Assembly (NCBI RefSeq): GCF_042686125.1
Contig: NZ_JBHUOV010000001.1
Coordinates: 1,240,001 to 1,304,000, forward strand
Source of the DNA: Oceanihabitans iliipiscarium
GTDB taxonomy: Bacteria > Bacteroidota > Bacteroidia > Flavobacteriales > Flavobacteriaceae
Length of the DNA: 64,000 nt
Reading direction: 5' to 3'
Shown: one piece after another, positions 18,823-27,755 of the stretch
Layout: each line of letters starts with the position of its first letter
Position numbering within the stretch: the first letter of the stretch is position 1
The notes under the pieces: generated by a model
What the model was told of the DNA's origin: nothing
Databases searched by the model: none
What the model saw: only the letters and a program-made list of their open reading frames with translations
Translations under genes and position numbers: made by a program

Positions 18823-19404
18823 ATGTATCACGTTTTTGTAAACGATAAACCTATTGTACTTACCTCTGTTGTAGAAAAAGAATCTGGCTTTAAAAACTAT
18901 TTACTAGATACGGTTAATATAGGTAAAGTTATAAGAGAGTTAAATACCACATCGCTAAAAGAAGCTAGACTCATCCATAAGAATCCTGAAAAATTAATCA
19001 AAAAATTTTTAAAGCTTCTACCTAATGTTATTGCAGGAGGTGGAAAGGTGTATAATTCTCAGCGCGATATTTTATTTATTTACAGAAATGATAAATGGGA
19101 TTTGCCGAAAGGAAAAACAGAAGCACATGAAACCATTGAAGAAACAGCACTTCGCGAAGTTGCCGAAGAAACTGGTGTCGCTGGATTAGAAATTACTAAA
19201 CCGTTACAAACCACTTATCATATTTTTAAACGTAATGGTAAGCATAAGATTAAAATTACCTACTGGTTTGAAATGAAAACGACATTTAAGGGCAAGCTCT
19301 ATCCTCAAGAAAACGAAGGAATTACTAAGGTAGAATGGCTTAATGCTAAAGCGCGTACCAAGGCCTTAGAGAATAGTTATGCCAATATAAAAGTATTACT
19401 TTAG
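18823..19404 (+). CDS. NUDIX hydrolase
   Basis: 193 residues. The C-terminal half is a Nudix domain with a complete Nudix box, starting GKTEAHETIEETALREVAEE and ending TGV, which binds the catalytic metal and cleaves a nucleoside diphosphate linked to some other moiety. The preceding LPKGK fits diadenosine-polyphosphate or related hydrolases, but substrate is not assignable. The N-terminal 65 residues are a separate small domain conserved in Bacteroidota homologues as far as I recall. Divergent from pyrE; followed by structured repeat element A. Confidence 0.85.
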   Translation: MYHVFVNDKPIVLTSVVEKESGFKNYLLDTVNIGKVIRELNTTSLKEARLIHKNPEKLIKKFLKLLPNVIAGGGKVYNSQRDILFIYRNDKWDLPKGKTEAHETIEETALREVAEETGVAGLEITKPLQTTYHIFKRNGKHKIKITYWFEMKTTFKGKLYPQENEGITKVEWLNAKARTKALENSYANIKVLL

Positions 19405-19411
19405 TTTTTTT

Positions 19412-19503
19412 GGGCAAGTTTACCTTTGGTAAAACACGCTTTCCGCTATATCTTTTTATGCAACTATTCAGCATAAAAAGGATGCCGCTGCAATCGTTCT
19501 TGC
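19412..19503 (+). repeat. Structured intergenic repeat element, copy A
   Basis: Begins seven bases after the Nudix stop codon. A closing helix GCAAG (19414-19418) / CTTGC (19499-19503) encloses hairpin 1 (TTTACC 19419-19424 with GGTAAA 19428-19433) and hairpin 2 (a perfect 10-bp stem, 19452-19461 with 19471-19480). The segment GCTTTCCGC between the hairpins is shared with copy C at 62920. Same three-helix layout as copies B and C. Confidence 0.7.
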
Positions 19504-19511
19504 GAGATGCA

Positions 19512-21245
19512 TTATTTTATTCGATACACAGGATATTGTAAATGCGCTTTTTCATAATGCGCACTTTTCTTGTGTAACCAATCTAATTGTGCATACCAAT
19601 TATTAGCAAAGTCTTTATCGTAAGATTTTTTTACATTCAATTCTATTTGAAGCTCTGGATGTTGAACTAATAACTGTTTCGCTTGATCTTCCCAAACATA
19701 GGGCGAAAATCCTTCTTTTTGTTGTAAAATAGGATCAAAGAAATTCCAGTTAAAAAACGAATCTGGTGCTTGAGGCTCAAGCGTTTCTAATAAATAACGT
19801 AGCCCTTTTTGATTGGTTCTAATAAGGTAATCGCCTTCTCTAAATGCAATACGCTCTGTACTAGATGTTATCGTGGTATTGTAATGCTGGTAATGACCTT
19901 CATAGGCTTGCTTACTTGTTTCGTAAGTAGCAATCTTATAAGACTCGACATCAATTACAGTTTGCTTTTCAAGAGTAGTCATTTCTATTTTATTTAAAGC
20001 TAATAATTCAATAACATGATGCCAAGCTTGAGGAATTACATAAGCAGATGGTATAGTTACCGAATCTGTAGGTTTAAAGTAATTCTGATAACTGACATCT
20101 TTAGTAAATGGTTGGCTTCTGTCAAACTTTAAACGGTCCTTTCCAGTAATACTACTTGGTATCATGCTGCCTTCATACCCTTTAAAAGCTATAGTCGATA
20201 CTTTTGAAGTATCTATTTGCCAGTTTAGCGGATAGGTTTTATCATTAAACAATTTTTGACTATAACTTTCACGTAAAGTTTTAATTTTATGATGATCTTT
20301 CTCAACTATTTCAATCATGCTTTTCATTAGCTCGTAAGTGCCTTCAGCTCTTTGTTTGTAAGGTTTTAACATGTGTGTTTCAACCATCATGCCTAAGGTG
20401 TTCCAAAGGGTTGTATAACCAGTCGAATAACGAGGCGAATCCATAAATTGTGAAAAACCTTGTTCAGGTGTTTTGTTAAAGACATTGACATAAGGTGTGA
20501 TGTCCCATTTCTTGACCGCTAATTTCTGCTCTAATCTCGGCATCATTTCTTGATGTAAATAATTACCTAAAACACCTCCTAATTTATTGTGTTGTGTAAA
20601 TAAATGTGTTAAAGTATATTGGTAATCTGCACCATTACTCACATGATTATCTATAAATACATCGGGTTGAACTAGATGAAAAATTTCAGCAAATGTTCTT
20701 GCGTTTTTTGTGTCGCTTTTTATAAAATCTCGATTTAAATCGTAATTACGCGCATTACCTCTAAAACCATATTCTTTTGGTCCATTTTGATTGGTCCTAG
20801 TTGTAGAATTCCGATTTAAACTTCCGCCTACATTATAGATAGGAATCGTTACTAAAATTGTGTTTTTTGGCGCTTCTATTGTTCCTTGTGCCATATCGCG
20901 AAACAATAGCATGGTGGCATCAATACCATCCGATTCTCCTGGATGAATACCATTATTAATTAAGATAATACGTTTGTCTTTTCTGATTTCTGAAAAATTA
21001 AAAACACCATCAGGATTTAAAGTGACAATATGTAAAGGCTTACCAGAATCTGTTTCACCAATGGCTTGAATGTTAATTTCAGAATACTTATCTGCAAGTT
21101 CAGTATAATAGTTAATAACTTCTTGATAGGTCGCAGTTTCAGTACCTTCACTTTTTTCAAAAGTTGTTGTGAAATCAAAGTCGATTTTATTGTGCTCTGA
21201 TTGACACGCACTTAATAAAATTAATAACAAAACTAATTTCTTCAT
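19512..21245 (-). CDS. M14-family zinc carboxypeptidase-like lipoprotein
   Basis: 577 residues. A lipoprotein signal ends with LLSAC (Cys14). The peptidase M14 zinc site is HPGES in NNGIHPGESDGIDA (His and Glu ligands), with NHVSNG as the likely third-ligand region, and NARNYDLNRDF contains the Asn-Arg substrate pair. It is expected to trim peptides at the cell surface or in the periplasm. The C-terminal 250 residues form an accessory region I cannot assign. Convergent with the Nudix gene and divergent from SulP. Confidence 0.85.
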   Translation of the reverse strand: MKKLVLLLILLSACQSEHNKIDFDFTTTFEKSEGTETATYQEVINYYTELADKYSEINIQAIGETDSGKPLHIVTLNPDGVFNFSEIRKDKRIILINNGIHPGESDGIDATMLLFRDMAQGTIEAPKNTILVTIPIYNVGGSLNRNSTTRTNQNGPKEYGFRGNARNYDLNRDFIKSDTKNARTFAEIFHLVQPDVFIDNHVSNGADYQYTLTHLFTQHNKLGGVLGNYLHQEMMPRLEQKLAVKKWDITPYVNVFNKTPEQGFSQFMDSPRYSTGYTTLWNTLGMMVETHMLKPYKQRAEGTYELMKSMIEIVEKDHHKIKTLRESYSQKLFNDKTYPLNWQIDTSKVSTIAFKGYEGSMIPSSITGKDRLKFDRSQPFTKDVSYQNYFKPTDSVTIPSAYVIPQAWHHVIELLALNKIEMTTLEKQTVIDVESYKIATYETSKQAYEGHYQHYNTTITSSTERIAFREGDYLIRTNQKGLRYLLETLEPQAPDSFFNWNFFDPILQQKEGFSPYVWEDQAKQLLVQHPELQIELNVKKSYDKDFANNWYAQLDWLHKKSAHYEKAHLQYPVYRIK

Positions 21246-21275
21246 TTCTAAGGCTTTTAGTAATTCACTAGTTCA

Positions 21276-21283
21276 CAAATATA
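21276..21283 (-). promoter_or_regulatory. Promoter -7 element of M14 peptidase gene
   Basis: Minus-strand TATATTTG (TAnnTTTG), 30 bases before the peptidase ATG. Confidence 0.5.
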
Positions 21284-21316
21284 GCAATATACTCTTGTGT
21301 TTTTATTAATTAACTG

Positions 21317-21324
21317 TACTTTTG
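21317..21324 (+). promoter_or_regulatory. sulP promoter, -7 element
   Basis: TACTTTTG (TAnnTTTG) overlaps a possible TTG start at 21322, so translation should begin at the ATG at 21343 with a leader of about 15 bases. Confidence 0.55.
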
Positions 21325-21342
21325 CTGCTCCAAAAAAAAGAC

Positions 21343-22956
21343 ATGACTGAGTTTATTAGAAGACGTACTAAGAATGCCAAAAACGATATTTTATCAGGTT
21401 TAACTGTAGCTTTAGCTTTGGTACCTGAAGCGGTAGCTTTTGCTTTTGTAGCAGGCGTAGATCCTTTAGTTGGTTTATACGCAGCATTTATGATTGGTTT
21501 AATCACATCAATTTTTGGAGGACGACCAGGAATGATAAGTGGGGCAACTGGCGCTTTAGCAGTAGTTATGGTGGCACTTGTTGCTAAAGGTAATGCTATG
21601 GGAGCTCCTGGAGAACAATTAGGGTTGTACTATTTATTTGCTACCGTTATTTTAATGGGAATTATACAAATGCTGGCAGGTATTTTTAAGTTAGGAAAGT
21701 TTGTACGATTGATTCCGCATCCTGTAATGATGGGATTTGTAAATGGTTTAGCAATTGTTATTTTCTTATCGCAGTTAGGCATGTTTAGAGATGCTAATGG
21801 CGATTGGTTTTCGGGGTCGCAACTATGGATTATGGTAGGACTTGTTGTTTTAACTATGGCAATTATGTTTGGTTTGCCAAAAATCACCAAAAAATTGCCT
21901 GAAGCTTTATTGGCTATTCTAGTGGTTTCGGCGATTGTTATTTTTGGAAATTTAGATGTCGCAACCGTTGGAAGTTTTATTCGTGATGGAGGAGGAGAGG
22001 GTCTTAAAGGAGGCTTGCCTACTTTTCAATGGGATATTTTTAATAAAGTGCCTTTTAACTTAGAAACCTTAAAATTTATAGGACCTTATGCTTTAATTCT
22101 TGCTGCTATTGGTTTAATAGAGTCTTTAATGACTTTAAATTTAATTGATGATTTAACTGAAACTAGAGGGAATTCTAATAGAGAGTGTTTGGCTCAAGGT
22201 GGAGCGAATATTGTTACTGGACTCTTCGGAGGAATGGGTGGTTGTGCCATGATTGGTCAGTCATTAATCAATATAAAAGGAGGAGGACGAGGTAGATTAT
22301 CTGGTATTGTCGCAGCATTAGCGTTATTAGCTTTTATCTTATTTGCTTCTGGACTTATTGAACAAGTACCTATTGCAGCATTAGTAGGTGTTATGTTTAT
22401 GGTGGTAATAGGGACCTTTGCGTGGTCAAGTTTTAGAATAATGAATAAAATTCCTAAATCCGATTTATTTGTTTTGTTTTTAGTTTCGGCATTAACGGTT
22501 ATTTTCGATTTAGCCATTGCAGTTATTGCAGGTGTTATTGTTAGTGCTTTGGTGTTTTCTTGGGAAAATGCGAAGCGTATTAGAGCACGTAAACGTATGA
22601 AAGATGATGGCACAAAAGTTTATGAAATTTGGGGCCCATTATTCTTCGGAAGTATCTCTGCATTCAATGAAAAATTCGATGCTAAAAATGATCCTGAAAA
22701 TGTGGAAATCGATTTTGTTGAAGCACGTATAAGCGATCATTCTGCTATTGAAGCGATATTTAATTTGGTCGAAAAGTATGAAGCTGAAGGTAAGCATATC
22801 ACACTAAAACATTTAAGCGAAGATTGTAAAGTGCTATTGTATAAAGCCAGTCCTAAGTTTAAACATGTTATTGTGGAAGCTGTAGATGATCCACGTTATC
22901 ACTTGGCTGCAAATCCTGAAGATTTCCCGAAACCTCTTTCTGAGTATAAACTCTAA
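21343..22956 (+). CDS. SulP-family anion permease with STAS domain
   Basis: 537 residues. About 11-12 membrane helices carry the SulP core: GLTVALALVPEAVAFAFVAG near the N-terminus and GLFGGMGGCAMIGQSLINI in the middle. The C-terminal 130 residues form a cytoplasmic STAS domain (VEIDFVEARISDHSAIEAI). SulP proteins carry sulfate, bicarbonate or other small anions, often with Na+ or H+; no carbonic anhydrase or sulfur gene is adjacent to indicate which. An upstream TTG start inside the promoter was rejected. Confidence 0.9.
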   Translation: MTEFIRRRTKNAKNDILSGLTVALALVPEAVAFAFVAGVDPLVGLYAAFMIGLITSIFGGRPGMISGATGALAVVMVALVAKGNAMGAPGEQLGLYYLFATVILMGIIQMLAGIFKLGKFVRLIPHPVMMGFVNGLAIVIFLSQLGMFRDANGDWFSGSQLWIMVGLVVLTMAIMFGLPKITKKLPEALLAILVVSAIVIFGNLDVATVGSFIRDGGGEGLKGGLPTFQWDIFNKVPFNLETLKFIGPYALILAAIGLIESLMTLNLIDDLTETRGNSNRECLAQGGANIVTGLFGGMGGCAMIGQSLINIKGGGRGRLSGIVAALALLAFILFASGLIEQVPIAALVGVMFMVVIGTFAWSSFRIMNKIPKSDLFVLFLVSALTVIFDLAIAVIAGVIVSALVFSWENAKRIRARKRMKDDGTKVYEIWGPLFFGSISAFNEKFDAKNDPENVEIDFVEARISDHSAIEAIFNLVEKYEAEGKHITLKHLSEDCKVLLYKASPKFKHVIVEAVDDPRYHLAANPEDFPKPLSEYKL

Positions 22957-22957
22957 G

Positions 22958-23437
22958 TTATTCTAGGTTTCTTGATTGCCCACTTAATAATTTCCATCCC
23001 GCTTTTCTTTTAATTAAAGTGCCAGATTCTATGATTCTAAAAGTCGTATTTGCATTGCTGGTGTCTATCATCGTGCCTTTTACTATTCCTGAATAATTAG
23101 CAATAGTATTTTTTAAAGGAAATATTTCAATAGATTCAAATGAAAACTCAATAGATTTTATAAACTTTGAGTTCTGTGTTAATATGGTTTTTACCGAATC
23201 TATTGTTAATGCGCTATTATATCCTGGAGGAACCCAATAAAAATCAGAAGAATCATCTAAATAATCAAATTCTGCAACTAAGCCTTCTGTCTTTATAGCC
23301 TCGTGATAATCATTAAACATCTCAATAATTTCAGAAGAAATTTTTTGTTTTTCAGTTTCAGAAAGCGGATTGTTATTTTGGCTACAAGCAATTAAGCTAC
23401 AACTAAGAATAAATAATATAAATGATTTAAGATTCAT
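22958..23437 (-). CDS. NTF2-like (DUF4440-type) lipoprotein
   Basis: 159 residues. A lipoprotein signal ends with SLIAC (Cys18). The rest reads like a cone-shaped NTF2/SnoaL fold: an N-terminal helix pair (ISSEIIEMFNDYHEAIKTEG), and C-terminal strands ending GTLIKRKAGWKLLSGQSR, which is typical of DUF4440-like proteins. No catalytic residues can be assigned. It follows coaD by four bases, so it is probably the last gene of a ddl-coaD operon. Confidence 0.6.
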   Translation of the reverse strand: MNLKSFILFILSCSLIACSQNNNPLSETEKQKISSEIIEMFNDYHEAIKTEGLVAEFDYLDDSSDFYWVPPGYNSALTIDSVKTILTQNSKFIKSIEFSFESIEIFPLKNTIANYSGIVKGTMIDTSNANTTFRIIESGTLIKRKAGWKLLSGQSRNLE

Positions 23438-23441
23438 AACT

Positions 23442-23897
23442 TTATTTCACTCTTACACTTTTTGGAACTAGCTTGGTATAATCACCATCATTTCTTATAA
23501 CGTCACGAACTATAGAGGAAGCAATATAACTAGTTTTTGCAGCCGTTAGCAAAAACACGGTTTCAATAGGCGCTAAGTCACGATTAGTATGAGCAATGGC
23601 TTTTTCAAATTCAAAATCGGCTGGATTTCTTAAGCCACGAAGTATAAATTCAACATTGTGTTTTAAACAAAAATCAACAGTTAAGCCTTTGTAAGTAACA
23701 ACTGTTACTTTTGGTTCATCTTTAAAGGCGTCTTCAATAAATTTTTTACGTTGCTCTAAAGAGAACATGTATTTTTTTTCAGCATTCACACCAATTGCAA
23801 CAATAACTTCGTCAAATAAGGTTACTCCGCGTTTTATAATATCATAGTGCCCTAATGTAATTGGATCAAAGGATCCTGGAAATATAGCTCGTTTCAT
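23442..23897 (-). CDS. coaD: Phosphopantetheine adenylyltransferase
   Basis: 151 residues. It makes dephospho-CoA from 4'-phosphopantetheine and ATP. The nucleotidyltransferase motif is GSFDPITLGHYDII (T/HxGH), and the second conserved site is YIASSIVRDVIRNDGD near the C-terminus. 18 bases after ddl; the pairing of a CoA and a cell-wall gene is common in Flavobacteriaceae. Confidence 0.95.
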   Translation of the reverse strand: MKRAIFPGSFDPITLGHYDIIKRGVTLFDEVIVAIGVNAEKKYMFSLEQRKKFIEDAFKDEPKVTVVTYKGLTVDFCLKHNVEFILRGLRNPADFEFEKAIAHTNRDLAPIETVFLLTAAKTSYIASSIVRDVIRNDGDYTKLVPKSVRVK

Positions 23898-23915
23898 AAT
23901 TTAAAATTACGGATT

Positions 23916-24890
23916 TTATTTTAATGCCTCTTCTATGGCATTGTCAAATAATTCAGAAAGTGATATTCCAGCTTTTGCAGCTTGTTGTGGTAAAATGCTT
24001 TCTTTGGTTAATCCAGGAACAGTATTTACTTCTAATAAATGTGGTTCATCATTTTTAAAAATATATTCACTTCGTGAAAACCCTTTCATTTTTAAAATCT
24101 CATAAACCTGTTGAGCTACTTTTGTGACTTTGTCTTCTTGAGATTTACTAAGTCTTGCTGGTGTAATTTCTTGTGATTCGCCTAAATATTTTGCTTTGTA
24201 ATCAAAAAAATCGTTTTGACTAACAATCTCAGTAATAGGAAGTACTTTAGTTGCTCCTTTATAAGTAATTACTCCAACAGAAACCTCTGTTCCGTCTAAA
24301 AAAGATTCTATAATAATTTCATCATCTTCTTTAAAAGCAACGTCTATCGCATGTTGTATGTCTTCTTTTTTATATACTTTAGTGATACCATAACTACTTC
24401 CTGCTTTGTTGGCTTTAACAAAACAAGGCAAACCGACTTTAGTAATAATGGCATCCTCATTTATAGTATCTCCAAGATTGATATAATAGCTTTCAGCAGT
24501 TTTAATGCCATAAGGTTTTAAAACACTTAAACAGTCTCTTTTATTAAAAGTTAAACTGGCTTGATACATGTCGCAACTGGTTTGTGGCATACCTATTAAT
24601 TTAAAATAGCTCTGCATAAAACCGTCTTCTCCTGGCGAACCATGAATGGCATTAAATACACAATCAAATTTTATTTTTTTGTTGGCAACTGTAACAGAAA
24701 AATCATTTTTATCAATAGGGAATTCGCCGTTGTTTGCATCAACATAAACCCATTTGTCTTTAAAAATGTGAATACGATAAGCATTGTATTTGTTTTTGTC
24801 AAGAACTTCGAATACAACATTTCCGCTTTTTAAAGAGATTTCATATTCACTAGAAAACCCTCCCATGATAATGGCAATATTTTTCTTCAT
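23916..24890 (-). CDS. ddl: D-alanine--D-alanine ligase
   Basis: 324 residues from MKKNIAIIMGG; an ATG two codons earlier (24896) is equally open. ATP-grasp enzyme joining two D-alanines for the peptidoglycan stem peptide. Conserved pieces: NAIHGSPGEDGFMQS in the N-domain, KANKAGSSYGITKV and IIESFLDGTEVSVG in the ATP-grasp core, and LLEVNTVPGLTKESILPQQ at the metal/D-Ala2 site. Divergent from a PASTA-domain gene also linked to cell-wall biology. Confidence 0.95.
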   Translation of the reverse strand: MKKNIAIIMGGFSSEYEISLKSGNVVFEVLDKNKYNAYRIHIFKDKWVYVDANNGEFPIDKNDFSVTVANKKIKFDCVFNAIHGSPGEDGFMQSYFKLIGMPQTSCDMYQASLTFNKRDCLSVLKPYGIKTAESYYINLGDTINEDAIITKVGLPCFVKANKAGSSYGITKVYKKEDIQHAIDVAFKEDDEIIIESFLDGTEVSVGVITYKGATKVLPITEIVSQNDFFDYKAKYLGESQEITPARLSKSQEDKVTKVAQQVYEILKMKGFSRSEYIFKNDEPHLLEVNTVPGLTKESILPQQAAKAGISLSELFDNAIEEALK

Positions 24891-24942
24891 ATTCATAAGA
24901 AACGATGGAATAAATCGTTTAGCTAAAATATCATTAATTAAT

Positions 24943-24950
24943 CAAAAGTA
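24943..24950 (-). promoter_or_regulatory. ddl-coaD operon promoter, -7 element
   Basis: Minus-strand TACTTTTG (TAnnTTTG), about 50 bases upstream of the ddl start. Confidence 0.5.
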
Positions 24951-24968
24951 AAAACACTTTGGTTTTTA

Positions 24969-24976
24969 TATATTTG
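24969..24976 (+). promoter_or_regulatory. PASTA-rluD promoter, -7 element
   Basis: TATATTTG (TAnnTTTG), 18 bases before the ATG at 24995. Lies back to back with the ddl promoter. Confidence 0.55.
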
Positions 24977-24994
24977 CTTATCTAAAACAACAAC

Positions 24995-25558
24995 ATGAGT
25001 ATTGTTAAATTTCTTTCAAGTAAAATATTTTTAAAACAGCTTTTGTTAGCTTTTGTGGCCATTTTTGTATTGTGTTTTATTATGCTTAAGTGGCTTAATA
25101 TTACGACTAATCATGGAGACTTTGAAACTGTTCCCGAACTAAAAGGGAAGTCTATTGAAGTGGCTAAAATTGAATTAGAAGACAATAATCTAGTCATGCA
25201 GATTCAAGATTCTGCAAATTATAACCCTAACTATCCAAAATTTTCTGTTATCGATCAAGATCCTCCTTCTGGAGAAAAAGTAAAAGAAAATAGAAAAATT
25301 TATTTAACATTAAATCCGTCAGGTTATAGAAAAATTCAAGTTCCAGATTTAAGAGAACGTACATTTAGACAAGCAAAACCAATGTTAGAAGCTCTTGGTT
25401 TTAACATTGGAAACATTACTTATATTGATTACCTTGGTAAGGATGAAGTGGTTAGATTGCGTTTTAATGGCGAGACTTTAAAAGCAGGAGACTTACTACC
25501 AAAAACCTCTAAGATTGATTTGGTTTTAGGGAATGGCAATAGACCTTCTTCAAATTAG
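24995..25558 (+). CDS. PASTA-domain membrane-anchored protein
   Basis: 187 residues. One N-terminal membrane helix (about 14-31) places the rest outside the cytoplasm. Two PASTA repeats follow: VPELKGKSIEVAKIELEDN at about 47 and VPDLRERTFRQAKPMLEALG at about 119, the second flanked by further beta strands. PASTA domains bind peptidoglycan fragments in Ser/Thr kinases and penicillin-binding proteins, but here there is no kinase or transpeptidase domain. Two bases before rluD and divergent from ddl. Confidence 0.85.
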   Translation: MSIVKFLSSKIFLKQLLLAFVAIFVLCFIMLKWLNITTNHGDFETVPELKGKSIEVAKIELEDNNLVMQIQDSANYNPNYPKFSVIDQDPPSGEKVKENRKIYLTLNPSGYRKIQVPDLRERTFRQAKPMLEALGFNIGNITYIDYLGKDEVVRLRFNGETLKAGDLLPKTSKIDLVLGNGNRPSSN

Positions 25559-25560
25559 TT

Positions 25561-26601
25561 ATGACAGAAGATTATACACCCGAAAATCAAAACGATAGCG
25601 ACGAGTTATACGAACATTATGCGTTTACTGTAGAGAAAGGTCAAAATCCACTTCGTATCGATAAATACCTCATGAATTTCGTCGAAAACGCTACGCGAAA
25701 TAAAATACAAGCAGCAGCCAAATCAGGCCATATATTCGTTAATGGAGACGCTGTTAAATCAAGTTATAAAGTAAAAGGGAATGATCAAATCAAAGTGTTA
25801 TTTGAGCATCCACCTCACGAAAATTTGTTGGTCGGCGAAGATATTCCGTTAGATATTGTTTATGAAGATGACCAGCTTCTTGTCGTGAATAAACCTGCAG
25901 GTATGGTTGTGCATCCTGGTCATGGTAATTATTCAGGAACCCTTATAAACGCACTTATTTACAGATTTGAAAACCTTCCAAACAATTCTAGCGAACGTCC
26001 TGGTTTAGTACATAGAATTGATAAAGATACCAGCGGACTTCTAGTGGTTGCAAAAACCGAAGACGCCATGACTAAACTAGCACTTCAGTTTGCCGAAAAA
26101 ACAAGCGAGCGTGAATATGTGGCTTTGGTTTGGGGAAATATTGAAGACGAACAAGGCACCATTGAAGGAAATATTGGAAGACATCCTAAAAACAGATTAC
26201 AAAATACCGTGTATTTAAACGATGAGGAAGATAAAGGCAAACCCGCTGTAACACACTACAAAGTGTTAGAGCGCTTAGGCTATGTCACCTTAGTATCCTG
26301 TAAGTTAGAAACAGGTCGAACGCATCAAATTCGCGTGCACATGAAACATATTGGTCACACGCTTTTTAATGACGAACGCTATGGTGGAAATCTCATTTTA
26401 AAAGGCACCACATTTACCAAGTACAAACAATTTGTAGACAATTGTTTTAAAGTATTGCCTCGCCAAGCTTTACATGCAAAAACCTTAGGGTTTGTACATC
26501 CAAAAACAAACGAATTTATGCGTTTTAATACTGAAATCCCAGAAGATATGCAGCAGTGTATCGAAAAATGGAAGCAGTATTCTAAGCATCAAAATAATTA
26601 G
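25561..26601 (+). CDS. rluD: Ribosomal large subunit pseudouridine synthase RluD-type
   Basis: 346 residues. An N-terminal S4 RNA-binding domain (RIDKYLMNFVENATRNKIQ) is followed by the RluA/RluD catalytic domain, with the catalytic aspartate in LVHRIDKDTSGLLVVAKT and GRTHQIRVHMKHIGH downstream. It isomerises uridines in 23S rRNA. The first 25 residues are acidic and dispensable-looking. Cotranscribed with the PASTA gene; repeat element B starts two bases after the stop. Confidence 0.92.
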   Translation: MTEDYTPENQNDSDELYEHYAFTVEKGQNPLRIDKYLMNFVENATRNKIQAAAKSGHIFVNGDAVKSSYKVKGNDQIKVLFEHPPHENLLVGEDIPLDIVYEDDQLLVVNKPAGMVVHPGHGNYSGTLINALIYRFENLPNNSSERPGLVHRIDKDTSGLLVVAKTEDAMTKLALQFAEKTSEREYVALVWGNIEDEQGTIEGNIGRHPKNRLQNTVYLNDEEDKGKPAVTHYKVLERLGYVTLVSCKLETGRTHQIRVHMKHIGHTLFNDERYGGNLILKGTTFTKYKQFVDNCFKVLPRQALHAKTLGFVHPKTNEFMRFNTEIPEDMQQCIEKWKQYSKHQNN

Positions 26602-26603
26602 TT

Positions 26604-26696
26604 GGGCGTTTCACGACTTCGCTAAAGCGTCGTCATGTCAGGCTCTCGCAAGTCGCTCTCTTCAAGGAGCTCCAACAAATGCTCCATCCTTAACGC
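26604..26696 (+). repeat. Structured intergenic repeat element, copy B
   Basis: Starts two bases after the rluD stop. Closing helix GCGTT (26606-26610) / AACGC (26692-26696); hairpin 1 spans 26613-26633 (ACGAC with GTCGT); a second short hairpin GCTC (26655-26658) / GAGC (26667-26670). It shares GAGCTCCAACAAATGC and ATCCTTAACGC with copy C. Confidence 0.75.
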
Positions 26697-26776
26697 GAAT
26701 CTGTTTTCATAATAAACATTTATAGAAGCATAGAATATTTCAGTTTGTATAATTAAAAATATCAAGAAGTAAATTG

Positions 26777-26784
26777 TAAATTTG
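26777..26784 (+). promoter_or_regulatory. yaaA promoter, -7 element
   Basis: TAAATTTG (TAnnTTTG). Ten bases before the first ATG (26795) and 19 before the second (26804). Confidence 0.5.
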
Positions 26785-26803
26785 AGGTATAAGAATGGCA
26801 AAT

Positions 26804-27562
26804 ATGAAACTAGTATTATCTCCAGCAAAATCTTTAGATTTTGAAAGTCAATTACCAACTATAAAAAGTACTGAAGCTTGTTTTTTAAAGGAAGCTGAGC
26901 GTTTAAATAAGTTGCTAAAAAAGAAATCGGCAAGAAGTTTGTCTAAACTGATGCATATTTCAGACAATTTAGGACAACTCAATTACGAGCGCAACCAAGC
27001 GTGGACTTTACCTTTTACATCTTCAAATGCAAGACCTGCAGCTTATACTTTTAGTGGCGATGTGTATCGAGGTTTAGATGTGTATAGCTTGCCTTCAGAA
27101 AAAATGGCAAAGCTGCAAGAAACTGTTCGTATTCTTTCTGGATTATATGGTGTTTTAAAACCCTTAGATTTAATGCAAGCCTATCGCCTAGAAATGGGCA
27201 CAAAATTTCCAGTTGGCAAAAACAAGAACCTTTACGAATTTTGGAGAAAAAAAGTAACCCAAGCTTTAAACGAGGAATTGAAAGAAAACGAACTCTTTTT
27301 AAATCTAGCCAGTAATGAGTATTTTAAAGCAGTAGATAAAAAAGCATTGAAAGTTCCTGTGATTACCGCAAATTTTAAGGATTTGAAAAATGGTGAGTAC
27401 AAAATGATTTCCTTTTTTGCGAAATATGCACGTGGTTTAATGGCGCGATATATTATTGATACGAATGCTAATACTTTAGACGATATAAAAGGCTTTAACT
27501 ACGAAGGTTATGGTTTTAGCGAAGCCATGTCTACAAACACAGAATTAGTTTTTATTAGGTAA
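26804..27562 (+). CDS. yaaA: Peroxide stress protein YaaA
   Basis: 252 residues from MKLVLSPAKSLDF, the conserved family start; an ATG three codons earlier (26795) is also possible. YaaA (DUF328/UPF0246) lowers free intracellular iron under peroxide stress in E. coli and binds DNA; mechanism is unsettled. Typical blocks are PAAYTFSGDVYRGLDVYSL, ILSGLYGVLKPLDLMQAYRLEMG and the C-terminal FAKYARGLMARYII. Converges with the THX gene, whose stop begins at the next base. Confidence 0.92.
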   Translation: MKLVLSPAKSLDFESQLPTIKSTEACFLKEAERLNKLLKKKSARSLSKLMHISDNLGQLNYERNQAWTLPFTSSNARPAAYTFSGDVYRGLDVYSLPSEKMAKLQETVRILSGLYGVLKPLDLMQAYRLEMGTKFPVGKNKNLYEFWRKKVTQALNEELKENELFLNLASNEYFKAVDKKALKVPVITANFKDLKNGEYKMISFFAKYARGLMARYIIDTNANTLDDIKGFNYEGYGFSEAMSTNTELVFIR

Positions 27563-27694
27563 TTAAGCTTTTGCTTTTTTATCGATACTAATTTTAGTTT
27601 CAGGTTTTATACGTTTTTTAATTTTTGGTCTTCTTGCACCAAAAGTCCCTCGATGTATTTTACCTCGTTTTGTTTTTTTATCTCCTTTTCCCAT
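27563..27694 (-). CDS. 30S ribosomal protein THX
   Basis: A 43-residue, strongly basic protein too short for most gene callers' default. It starts MGKGDKKTKRGKIHRGTFGA and continues RRPKIKKRIKP, the hallmark of the THX family, a tiny peptide that sits in the head of the 30S subunit and stabilises rRNA in Thermus and Bacteroidota. An A-rich leader with AAACCAAAATT precedes the ATG. The stop codon is immediately adjacent to the yaaA stop on the other strand. Confidence 0.9.
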   Translation of the reverse strand: MGKGDKKTKRGKIHRGTFGARRPKIKKRIKPETKISIDKKAKA

Positions 27695-27755
27695 AATTTT
27701 GGTTTAATTTGTTTACTTATAGTATAAGGAATTTAATCAACAAAATCAAGTAAAC

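Noticed and set aside
18733..18831. 33-residue extension of pyrE
   Set aside because: It crosses the promoter region and has no resemblance to PyrE N-termini.
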